Both the position numbers and the translations under genes were made by a program. Under the pieces are notes generated by a model. The model did not search any database. It had not been told where the DNA came from and worked only from the letters and a program-made list of their open reading frames with translations. Shown in pieces: positions 1 through 5,131 of a stretch of 12,777 bases of DNA (position 1 is its first letter; every line of letters begins with the position of its first letter). Source of the DNA: an uncultured Oscillospiraceae bacterium (GTDB lineage Bacteria; Bacillota; Clostridia; Oscillospirales; Oscillospiraceae); NCBI GenBank assembly GCA_934636045.1, contig CAKTZP010000057.1, positions 1 through 12,777 on the forward strand. Direction: 5' to 3'.

Positions 1-898
1 TATTGATGGTGAACAGCGTCTCCTGATCGAGCGAGTCGATGGAGCTCTTTTTGAAGACCTCGGAGAGGAAGATCTCGCACAGGGTCGTCGGCAGCTGATA
101 GATCAGGCGGCCGATGCCGAGGCTTTCATAGTTGATGACGGTTTTTTCCGTATCGAAGACCTTGCCGACCTCAATGGCGACCTGCGCTTCCTTATAGGAA
201 TCGGCAAGCTCACGCAGATGCTCGGACACCGTGCCGATGCCGACGGTCGTGCGCACAAAGAGCTCGGCCTTGAGGCGCTCCTCGATATTTTTGGCCATGC
301 GGGTCAGCTCCTCGCCGGTGATATCCGGCGCGACCTGCCGCACGACGGCAATATCCGTCTCGTTGACGCTGATGACAAAATCCTGCTGCGGGTCGGGGAA
401 CATGGACTGCAGCAGCTCGACCACGGCCACGTCCGCGCGGCCGCGCTGGCGCACCAGAAATACCGCGCGCGGCAGCTCCGTCTGGAAATGCAGCTCCTTG
501 GCACGGATATAAATGTCGCCGGGAAGGATATTGTCGGTAATGATGTTTTTGACAAAGGTACCTTTGTCATGCTTTTCTTCGTAGTAGGTTTTTGTGCTGG
601 TCAGGGAGACCTGCGCCATCCGGCACACCGACATGGCAGCCTCATCCGTGCCGACGACGAACGCCGCAAAACCGAAGGTAGGATTCCACCCCTTCAGTGC
701 ATAGAATATTTTGCCCTCGAACGTTACCGGAGCCTCCTGCGAGCCCTCGATAATCGCCGGCACCTCCGGCCAGCGTTCGCCGAGCAAATTCTTTTCGCCC
801 GCAGCGATTACGGTACCCTCCGCGTCGATCACGCCGAGACTGGTCTGAGCTGCCTCGGTGAGCTGCTCGGTGATGCTCTGAAATACACGACTGGACAT
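1..898 (-). CDS. CdaR/PucR-family transcriptional regulator (C-terminus cut by window edge)
   Basis: The visible 299 residues start MSSRVFQSITEQLTEAAQ and stay open to base 1. The start ATG (896-898) has a GGAGG site just upstream. The N-terminal part (about 1-115) looks like a sensory domain. It is followed by KHDKGTFVKNIITDNILPGD, the usual linker into the CdaR GGDEF-like domain, and near residues 220-280 by VGIGTVSEHLRELADSYKEA and INYESLGIGRLIYQLP, both typical of this family. The C-terminal PucR-type helix-turn-helix expected in the family would lie beyond base 1, so DNA binding cannot be checked here. Family members such as E. coli CdaR control sugar-diacid use, but many clostridial relatives have no known ligand, so no substrate is assigned. 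It is transcribed alone, from the promoter at 957-985. Family assignment is from motif recognition. Confidence 0.85.
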   Translation of the reverse strand, partial: MSSRVFQSITEQLTEAAQTSLGVIDAEGTVIAAGEKNLLGERWPEVPAIIEGSQEAPVTFEGKIFYALKGWNPTFGFAAFVVGTDEAAMSVCRMAQVSLTSTKTYYEEKHDKGTFVKNIITDNILPGDIYIRAKELHFQTELPRAVFLVRQRGRADVAVVELLQSMFPDPQQDFVISVNETDIAVVRQVAPDITGEELTRMAKNIEERLKAELFVRTTVGIGTVSEHLRELADSYKEAQVAIEVGKVFDTEKTVINYESLGIGRLIYQLPTTLCEIFLSEVFKKSSIDSLDQETLFTIN

Positions 899-956
899 AA
901 GCCGTCCTCCTTCGCTTTTCGGGAAAATGCCGGGATTCGGCAAATTTCTAGCTTCT

Positions 957-985
957 ATGATACTCTATTTTTCTGTAGATTGCAA
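957..985 (-). promoter_or_regulatory. Promoter of the CdaR-type regulator gene
   Basis: On the minus strand TTGCAA (980-985) and TATCAT (957-962) are separated by exactly 17 bases, in an AT-rich gap between two GC-rich genes. The predicted transcript would start near 950 and have a leader of about 50 bases before the GGAGG site and the ATG at 898. The -10 box matches the consensus at five of six positions, the -35 box at four of six. Confidence 0.6.
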
Positions 986-1090
986 GAGTTTTTAGACATT
1001 TTATTTCAAAACGACGGTCGATTTTTATGGAATATTGATAGTTTTTCGTCAATATGGACAAACCGGAGGCCTATTTTTTATGGAAATAAT

Positions 1091-1819
1091 TCAGCTTTGG
1101 CTCGAAAATTTTTCGTCAAAATTCACAGCTTCCAATGATGCGATCTCATCTTCTGTCAGCTCACGAGTCTTTCCGATCGGAAGGGCTCCCAGCGTGAGGC
1201 CGCCCTCGGCGATGCGGCGGAGGTAGGTGACGGTCAAGCCGCGGCTGGCCATCATGCGGCGCACCTGATGATACTTTCCCTCGCAGACGCGCACGAGGCT
1301 TTTTCCCTCGCCGAGCGGCTCAAGCACCGCGGGCAGGCACTGCGTTCCGTCGCGCAGCTCGCAGCCGGTGCGGAAGGCGGCCACGTCGGCCTCCCCTGCC
1401 GTGCCGGTGTGCTCGGCGTAGTAGGTTTTTTCAATGCGGCGCTTGGGCGCGAGGAGGCGGTGGGCAAGATCGCCGTCGTTGGTGAACAGCAGCAGTCCCT
1501 CTGTGTCCATATCGAGTCGGCCGATCGGCATGAGCTTGCGGTACTCCGGCGGCAGATGCTCCATTACGGTGGCGTGCAGGTCATCCTTGGCCGCGGTAAC
1601 GCATCCGGCGGGCTTGTGCAGCATCAGCACGATGCGCCGGTCGCCGCGCGCCACGGGCTGACCGTCCAGACAGACGACCGCCGTTTTCTCGTTAATGTGC
1701 TGCTCCGGCGAGCGCACCGTCACGCCGTCGACCGTCACGCGGCCCGCGCGCACCATATCGCGCAGCTTGCGCCGGGAATCCATCCCCGCCTCCGCCAAAT
1801 ACTTATCCAGTCGCTGCAT
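1091..1819 (-). CDS. RsuA-family rRNA pseudouridine synthase
   Basis: A 242-residue protein with the two-domain layout of the RsuA/RluB/RluE/RluF family. An S4 RNA-binding domain occupies about residues 1-50 (MQRLDKYLAEAGMDSRRKL start). The catalytic domain follows, with the signature PIGRLDMDTEGLLLFTNDG, in which Asp103 is the expected nucleophile. KYHQVRRM near residue 180 and the ending GALPIGKTRELTEDEI are also typical. The enzyme converts a specific uridine of rRNA to pseudouridine. Whether the target is 16S U516 (RsuA) or 23S (RluB-like) cannot be decided from the sequence, so no symbol is given. The ATG has a good GGAGGAG site. The gene is divergent from the DUF4830-like gene, with 80 bases between their starts. 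No clear terminator follows its stop at 1091. Confidence 0.93.
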   Translation of the reverse strand: MQRLDKYLAEAGMDSRRKLRDMVRAGRVTVDGVTVRSPEQHINEKTAVVCLDGQPVARGDRRIVLMLHKPAGCVTAAKDDLHATVMEHLPPEYRKLMPIGRLDMDTEGLLLFTNDGDLAHRLLAPKRRIEKTYYAEHTGTAGEADVAAFRTGCELRDGTQCLPAVLEPLGEGKSLVRVCEGKYHQVRRMMASRGLTVTYLRRIAEGGLTLGALPIGKTRELTEDEIASLEAVNFDEKFSSQS

Positions 1820-1899
1820 TCGCCGCTCCTCCTTTGGAATATTTGTCCCCCCGCGGACATAGAGTTTACCACAACATCATTACATTCTGGGGGGATCCT

Positions 1900-2484
1900 A
1901 TGTTTGTTTTCACTGCAAAGCTTTCCAAGCCGAAGCTGTTTGCCGCCGGAATCCTGCTGCTGGCCGCCGTCCTGCTGATCGTTCTGCTTGCCGTTTCGGG
2001 AGGCGGGACACCCACCGCACCCGCAGGGGCGACGAACGACGAGCGCGTGGCATATCTTGCGACCTTTGGCTGGAGCGTCAACGCCGAACCGACCGAGGCG
2101 CAGCAGGTACGCATCCCGGACACGGCCGACAACAAGGTCTTCGCGCGTTACAACGATCTGCAGCTCAGTCAGGGCTTCGACCTGACGCAATACGCCGGAA
2201 AAGAGGTCATGCGCTACGTCTATGAGGTGCTGAACCATCCGGATGCCACCGAGCCGGTCTATGCCAGCGTGCTGGTCTATGACGGGCGAATCATCGGCGG
2301 CGACATTACCGACACCTCGCCGAACGGGCGCATTCACGGCTTTGCCATGCCCGGCAGCCCGCAGGCGACCGAGCCGAGCGAGGCCACCGAGGCGCCGTCA
2401 GAGGGCGCGCTGACCGAGGGTGCTGCGCCGATGCCTACGGAGAGCGGCGCAGCCACGGAGGCACCGTCGGCCTCTGCGGAATAG
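1900..2484 (+). CDS. Membrane-anchored DUF4830-like protein
   Basis: A protein of 194 residues from the ATG at 1900, which follows a GGGGGGAT ribosome site. An in-frame upstream codon at 1834 would extend it, but has no ribosome site and would place the hydrophobic segment deep inside the protein. Residues 12-33 form one transmembrane helix or uncleaved signal anchor, with no lipobox cysteine. Residues about 45-150 carry NDERVAYLATFGWSV, LSQGFDLTQYAGKEVMRYVY and VYDGRIIGGDI, which I recognise as DUF4830, a domain of unknown function common in Clostridia. The last 40 or so residues are a low-complexity tail of Thr, Glu, Ala, Pro and Ser, likely an unstructured extracellular end. Function is unknown. 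It lies between a pseudouridine synthase gene and the riboflavin-uptake unit, but the latter has its own promoter. Confidence 0.82.
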   Translation: MFVFTAKLSKPKLFAAGILLLAAVLLIVLLAVSGGGTPTAPAGATNDERVAYLATFGWSVNAEPTEAQQVRIPDTADNKVFARYNDLQLSQGFDLTQYAGKEVMRYVYEVLNHPDATEPVYASVLVYDGRIIGGDITDTSPNGRIHGFAMPGSPQATEPSEATEAPSEGALTEGAAPMPTESGAATEAPSASAE

Positions 2485-2514
2485 TATAGCACACCGGCGG
2501 CCGAAAAAAAAGAG

Positions 2515-2543
2515 TTGCATCTCGGCGCTTGCGGTGGTATAAT
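2515..2543 (+). promoter_or_regulatory. Promoter of the FMN riboswitch-ribU transcript
   Basis: TTGCAT (2515-2520) and a perfect TATAAT (2538-2543) are spaced by 17 bases. Transcription should start near 2550, about 40 bases before the riboswitch aptamer. The promoter begins 30 bases after the stop of the DUF4830-like gene, so ribU is transcribed independently of it. Confidence 0.8.
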
Positions 2544-2589
2544 GGCGCGGTAAAAATGCGGCTGCAACCACCACGGCAGCGCGCCATAT

Positions 2590-2727
2590 ACTTCAGGGCA
2601 GGGTGAGATTCCCGATCGGCGGTAAAGTCCGCGAGCGCTTCGGCGCAGGATTCGGTGTGATTCCGAAACCGACTGTAAGGAGCCCTTCGGCTGAGGCTGA
2701 GGCGTTCTAAGTCAGGATGGAAGAAGT
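2590..2727 (+). ncRNA. FMN riboswitch (RFN element)
   Basis: The conserved blocks of the RFN aptamer are all present in order: GGGCAGGGTGAGATTCCCGA, TCGGCGGTAAAGTCCGCGAG, AGGATTCGGTGTGATTCCGA, AACCGACTGTAAGGAG and AGTCAGGATGGAAGAAG. The closing stem P1 can form between ACTTC (2590-2594) and GAAGT (2723-2727). The variable stem around 2685-2705 differs between species, as expected. The element binds FMN and, with the terminator at 2748-2780 just downstream, should stop transcription of ribU when FMN is plentiful. Ligand and class are established for this RNA family. The off-switch direction is inferred from the adjacent terminator. Confidence 0.96.
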
Positions 2728-2747
2728 TGCATTTTTGTATGTTTTTA

Positions 2748-2780
2748 TGCCCGGAGTAGTGTTCTCCGGGTATTTTTTTA
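2748..2780 (+). terminator. Intrinsic terminator, expression platform of the FMN riboswitch
   Basis: CCCGGAG (2750-2756) and CTCCGGG (2764-2770) form a perfect seven-pair stem with a seven-base loop. It can be extended by a G-U and a U-A pair at 2748-2749/2771-2772. The stretch TATTTTTTTA follows. It lies 20 bases after the end of P1 and 47 bases before the ribU start. Confidence 0.9.
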
Positions 2781-2788
2781 TTTGGAAA

Positions 2789-2806
2789 GCGCCGTTTTTG
2801 CGGCGC
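2789..2806 (+). other. Second small hairpin between riboswitch terminator and ribU ribosome site
   Basis: GCGCCG (2789-2794) and CGGCGC (2801-2806) form a six-pair GC stem with a U-rich loop, ending five bases before the AAGGAG site (2812-2817). The T run is in the loop, not after the stem, so it is not a terminator. It leaves the ribosome site exposed and may simply protect or space the leader; any role is unproven. Confidence 0.5.
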
Positions 2807-2826
2807 AGTGAAAGGAGACCTTACCA

Positions 2827-3465
2827 ATGAAGCAAGGAAAAACAAAAAAGCTGGCCGTTCTGGCGATGCTGACCGCGCTGGCCTATGTGGCCGTGGCTCT
2901 GCTGCGCGTGCCGGTGTTCGCATTTTTGAAGTATGAGCCGAAGGACGTCGTAATCGTGCTCGGCGGCTTTTTGTACGGCCCGGCAGCGGCGGCCGTGATC
3001 GCCGCGCTGACATCGTTCATCGAAATGCTGACCATCAGCGACACCGGGCTGATCGGCTTTGTGATGAATTTTCTCAGCAGCGCCGCCTTTGCCTGCGTCG
3101 CAGCACTGGTCTACAAGAAAAGGCACACCCTCAGCGGCGCGGTGCTCGGGTTGGCCGGCGGCGTGGTTTCGATGACGGTGGTAATGCTGCTGTGGAACCT
3201 GATCCTGACGCCGCTTTACATGGGCACGCCGCGTGCGGACGTTGCAGCCATGCTGATCCCGGTCTTTTTGCCGTTCAATCTGCTCAAGAGCATGCTCAAC
3301 AGTGCCCTTGCCCTGCTGCTGTACCGTCCGACGGTGCAGGGTCTGCGCCGCGCAAACCTCTTCCCGCAAAGCAGCGCCGCCCCGGCAGGAAAATATAAGC
3401 TCTGGGTCTGGCTCGCCGCCGCAGTCGTCCTTGTCGCAGGGATCGTGCTCCTCATCGTCCTATAA
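2827..3465 (+). CDS. ribU: Riboflavin ECF transporter substrate-binding subunit RibU
   Basis: A 212-residue, strongly hydrophobic protein. The N-terminus MKQGKTKKLAVLAMLTALAY is the usual ECF S-component start, where the A-x-x-x-A pattern of helix 1 contacts the EcfT scaffold. The block EPKDVVIVLGGFLYGP (37-52) and GFVMNFLSS (77-85) are typical of RibU. The FMN riboswitch in its leader independently points to riboflavin as substrate. It should bind riboflavin in the membrane and work with a shared EcfA-A'-T module encoded elsewhere, since no ECF ATPase is in this window. Ribosome site AAGGAG lies nine bases before the ATG. Unusual: after the expected bundle there is a linker (about 170-191) and one more hydrophobic helix (about 192-212). 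Confidence 0.92.
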   Translation: MKQGKTKKLAVLAMLTALAYVAVALLRVPVFAFLKYEPKDVVIVLGGFLYGPAAAAVIAALTSFIEMLTISDTGLIGFVMNFLSSAAFACVAALVYKKRHTLSGAVLGLAGGVVSMTVVMLLWNLILTPLYMGTPRADVAAMLIPVFLPFNLLKSMLNSALALLLYRPTVQGLRRANLFPQSSAAPAGKYKLWVWLAAAVVLVAGIVLLIVL

Positions 3466-3487
3466 CCATCGCAGACACACTCCGTAG

Positions 3488-3509
3488 GGCGGGGTGCCCT
3501 CACCCCGCC
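3488..3509. repeat. GC-rich inverted repeat
   Basis: GGCGGGGTG (3488-3496) and CACCCCGCC (3501-3509) are perfect nine-base complementary arms around a four-base loop, 22 bases after the ribU stop. No T run follows. It could slow polymerase or protect the 3' end of the ribU mRNA, but it looks more like one unit of the repeat cluster. Confidence 0.7.
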
Positions 3510-3617
3510 GCGTTCTTGTACTGGCTACGTCCAACGCCGTAGGGGCAGTCATCGACCGCCCGTGCTGGCACTTCTGTTTTGCTGTAAACCGCACCGAAAC
3601 GCGCTGCAGCTTGGTCA

Positions 3618-3660
3618 CCTCGCGGCTCTGGCATGCCGGAGGCATGTCAGAGCCGCGAGG
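3618..3660. repeat. 43-base near-perfect palindrome
   Basis: The 20-base arm 3618-3637 (begins CCTCGCGGCTCTG) pairs with 3641-3660 (ends CAGAGCCGCGAGG) around a three-base loop, GGA. The only mismatch, G3631 against T3647, is a G-U pair in RNA. It directly abuts the GTCATTGCGAGGAGCGAAG motif of the minus strand (3662-3682), so the two probably form one repeat element. This is the strongest hairpin in the window. Confidence 0.85.
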
Positions 3661-3661
3661 C

Positions 3662-3682
3662 CGCTTCGCTCCTCGCAATGAC
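3662..3682 (-). repeat. GTCATTGCGAGGAGCGAAG interspersed repeat motif
   Basis: Read on the minus strand, the sequence begins GTCATTGCGAGGAGCGAAG, then CG. I recognise this as a very common interspersed repeat motif in bacterial intergenic regions. It adjoins the palindrome 3618-3660. Confidence 0.65.
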
Positions 3683-3717
3683 AAGATCGAGAGCTTCATC
3701 GCGGGGAGCGGGACGTC

Positions 3718-3732
3718 GGGGACGGCGTCCCC
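3718..3732. repeat. Short GC-rich inverted repeat
   Basis: GGGGAC (3718-3723) and GTCCCC (3727-3732) are perfect six-base arms around GGC, followed by TAC. The motif echoes the CCGTAGGGG starts at 3483 and 3539 in reverse orientation. Confidence 0.55.
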
Positions 3733-3830
3733 TACAGTCGAAAGCCGAAGCCGCGCACCCTGCAGTGGGGCGGCGTCCCGACACCCCATTGCCGGCACTG
3801 TGAGCTCCGCAATCCTTATCCCAAACTCAC

Positions 3831-3875
3831 AGGAAAAAGCCCAAAGTCACGGTCATGACTTTGGGCTTTCGTTTT
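3831..3875 (-). terminator. Terminator of the XRE-type gene, possibly bidirectional
   Basis: AAAGCCCAAAGTCA (3836-3849) and TGACTTTGGGCTTT (3856-3869) form a perfect 14-pair stem with a six-base loop. On the minus strand the stem ends in a run of five T, 15 bases after the stop of the XRE-type gene. On the plus strand CGTTTT follows, so it may also stop transcription arriving from ribU through the repeat cluster. Confidence 0.88.
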
Positions 3876-3883
3876 GCTGAAAA

Positions 3884-4177
3884 TTACAGGCGAATGCGGC
3901 CGCCGATGAGTCTGCCGGTGGCGGCAAGACGCTCTGCGTCGCGGCCTCTGGGCTCGAGGACACCGTGTGCGCCGAGAACCATGAGGATGGCCAGATAGGT
4001 ATCCCAGCCGAGAGGCGCAGCGCCGCGCTCCATCTCGGAGATCTTCTGGCGGGACTTGCCGACGGCTTCGCCAAGCTCAGCCTGAGACATTCTCATCTTC
4101 TTGCGGTATGCGGGAAGATCCTGCACCAGAGATTCGATCAATTCCTTCTGCTGTTCTGTCTGTACAAACTGCGGCAT
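3884..4177 (-). CDS. Small XRE-type helix-turn-helix protein
   Basis: A 97-residue protein. An XRE/Cro-type fold is visible from about residue 18 to 72: LPAYRKKMRMSQAELGEAVG gives helices 1-2, KSRQKISEMERG the recognition helix and its end, and WDTYLAILMVLGA the last helix. The typical spacing of S-Q-A-E-L-G and S-R-Q-K-I-S-E-M-E-R is intact. The rest (about 75-97) is a short basic tail with no recognisable domain, so this is a DNA-binding protein without an obvious sensor. The ATG is preceded by a weak GTAGGT ribosome site. It is a single-gene transcript, with promoter 4279-4307 and terminator 3831-3875, and a foldable leader at 4223-4273. Its target is unknown; autoregulation would be usual for such proteins but is not shown here. 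Confidence 0.88.
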   Translation of the reverse strand: MPQFVQTEQQKELIESLVQDLPAYRKKMRMSQAELGEAVGKSRQKISEMERGAAPLGWDTYLAILMVLGAHGVLEPRGRDAERLAATGRLIGGRIRL

Positions 4178-4222
4178 AATTACGACCTACTTTCTTTTGA
4201 TGTTTTTTAAGGGGGGGATTTG

Positions 4223-4273
4223 CGTGACATTAGTGTTGAATCCACGCGGGGCTGCGTTAGATTCCCTGTCACG
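4223..4273 (-). promoter_or_regulatory. Foldable 5' leader of the XRE-type gene
   Basis: Three nested pairings fold 51 bases: CGTGACA (4223-4229) with TGTCACG (4267-4273), GAATC (4238-4242) with GATTC (4260-4264), and ACGC (4244-4247) with GCGT (4254-4257), closed by a six-base loop. Given the -10 box at 4279-4284, the transcript should begin at about 4272, so the hairpin sits at its very 5' end. It may stabilise or regulate the mRNA; alternatively the outer arms could be a DNA operator. No known riboswitch class is recognised. Confidence 0.55.
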
Positions 4274-4278
4274 ATATG

Positions 4279-4307
4279 AGTATACCATACCGTAAATTTT
4301 TTGTAAA
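4279..4307 (-). promoter_or_regulatory. Promoter of the XRE-type gene
   Basis: On the minus strand TTTACA (4302-4307) and TATACT (4279-4284) are spaced by 17 bases in an AT-rich gap. Both boxes match the sigma-A consensus at five of six positions. The repeated GGTAT steps and GTAT/ATAC arms that overlap the -10 box could be an operator, but they are too short to claim. Confidence 0.78.
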
Positions 4308-4309
4308 CC

Positions 4310-4339
4310 TTTTTTTCGAAAAAAGTTGAAATTTTTCAA
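4310..4339 (-). terminator. Weak AT-rich terminator candidate after the zinc-ribbon gene
   Basis: On the minus strand TTGAAA-AA-TTTCAA (4326-4339) is followed by C and six T, seven bases after the stop of the zinc-ribbon membrane protein. The stem has only A-U pairs plus one G-C, so it would be weak. CTTTTTT-CG-AAAAAAG overlaps it as a second palindrome. It separates the pncB cluster from the XRE-type gene. Confidence 0.35.
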
Positions 4340-4345
4340 AAAATT

Positions 4346-5110
4346 TTACCGGACATGCTTCCAGACGCAAAGCGCGGCAACCGCAGCGATGGCTGCGAGG
4401 GCCAAGGCGCCAAGCAGGAAGAACAGAAATGTCAGCCAACGCGGCACAGGCTGCGGCGCATCGGGCTCGGTATCGTCCGGCTCCCAGTCGTCGTCGGACT
4501 CAGGGTCGAAGAATGTCGCATCCTGCGGCTCCGCAGAAAGTGAATCCGGCGCGCTTGCAGCCGCGTCCGGCGGGCACAGCGTTACAGTGCCGTCGTCTTG
4601 CGCTGTCACAGAATTTGCAGCAGGTGCTCCGGGGAACGTCCCTCCGCAAAACGGGCACCGCGCCGTATCCGGCGGAACAGGCAAGCCGCACAGGCAGCGC
4701 TGCCAGCCGGCCTCCGCTACCGTCACCGGGCGCTGCTCCGGCGGGCGCTTCCAGCACAGGCCGCCGGAAAAGGCGATGCGCTCGACCGTGACGGTCAGGT
4801 GCTGCGGAGTCTGCCTGCCCAGCGGCAGCAGCCGCTCCTCGGCAAAGACCGCGCCCGGCGCGGCGGCAAGGCCGGTCAGCAGCTCCGGGCAGGAGAAGCT
4901 CGTCTGCCCTGCCGCGTCCGTGCCGTCGATGCGCAGCCAGACGCTCTCAACCGGCCAGTCGGCGCGGTTGAGCAGCCGTACCTGCGCAAACACGGCGCCG
5001 GTTTTTTGCTCTGTGCACAGGCACGCGCAGTGCGCATAGACCGGGCAGCCCGGCTGGAAGCGCTCCAGCCGCTGCGATGCGGTGCGTGCGAAGCGTTCGG
5101 TTGCAAGCAT
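4346..5110 (-). CDS. Zinc-ribbon membrane protein of unknown function
   Basis: A 254-residue protein not recognised as a named family. The N-terminal 120 residues look like a beta-rich domain (runs such as AVFAQVRLLNRADWPVESVW and HLTVTVERIAF), with several cysteines early on (C22, C28, C30, C32). A compact zinc ribbon follows at 139-157 (RCLCGLPVPPDTARCPFCGG; likely ligands C139, C141, C152, C155). Then comes an acidic, Pro/Ala-rich linker (about 160-222, with DPESDDDWEPDD). A single C-terminal transmembrane helix (about 225-250) ends in WKHVR. There is no signal peptide, so the soluble part is predicted cytosolic and tail-anchored. The ATG has an AAGGAG site and lies 21 bases after the stop of the SLH protein, so the two are co-transcribed. 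Confidence 0.85.
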   Translation of the reverse strand: MLATERFARTASQRLERFQPGCPVYAHCACLCTEQKTGAVFAQVRLLNRADWPVESVWLRIDGTDAAGQTSFSCPELLTGLAAAPGAVFAEERLLPLGRQTPQHLTVTVERIAFSGGLCWKRPPEQRPVTVAEAGWQRCLCGLPVPPDTARCPFCGGTFPGAPAANSVTAQDDGTVTLCPPDAAASAPDSLSAEPQDATFFDPESDDDWEPDDTEPDAPQPVPRWLTFLFFLLGALALAAIAAVAALCVWKHVR

Positions 5111-5131
5111 GGCGCAGCTCCTTTCAGATTT

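Larger units (their letters stand above)
3466..3835. repeat. Intergenic repeat cluster (no gene)
   Basis: Between ribU and the shared terminator there are about 370 bases with no convincing gene. Open frames here have no ribosome sites and run through inverted repeats. The stretch holds GC-rich hairpins: 3488-3509, 3618-3660, 3718-3732, and a looser one with GTGGGG/CCCC arms near 3765-3787. It also holds two copies of a CCGTAGGG-type start (3483 and 3539) and, on the minus strand at 3662-3682, the GTCATTGCGAGGAGCGAAG motif widespread in intergenic repeats of many bacteria. The mosaic looks like accumulated short interspersed repeat elements. It encodes no transposase, so any movement would have to be driven in trans. 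Confidence 0.75.

Noticed and set aside
899..1090. Terminator between the pseudouridine synthase and CdaR-type genes
   Set aside because: The gap is AT-rich and contains a promoter, but no stem with a following T run was found on the minus strand.
218..1138. A 306-codon plus-strand frame
   Set aside because: Antisense to the CdaR-type regulator, which has family motifs, a GGAGG site and a promoter; the frame continues through the AT-rich gap without domain content.
1834..1899. Upstream extension of the DUF4830-like protein by 22 residues
   Set aside because: No ribosome site at 1834, and the extension would displace the N-terminal membrane anchor; the ATG at 1900 has a GGGGGGAT site.
2489..2512. 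Possible terminator after the DUF4830-like gene
   Set aside because: The GC-rich CCGGCGGCCG is followed by a run of A, not T, on the plus strand, and the stem is too short.
3494..3880. A 128-codon plus-strand open frame and a 112-codon minus-strand frame (3460-3798)
   Set aside because: Both run through the palindromes of the repeat cluster and lack ribosome sites; the plus-strand one ends inside the terminator. They are repeat-derived frames.
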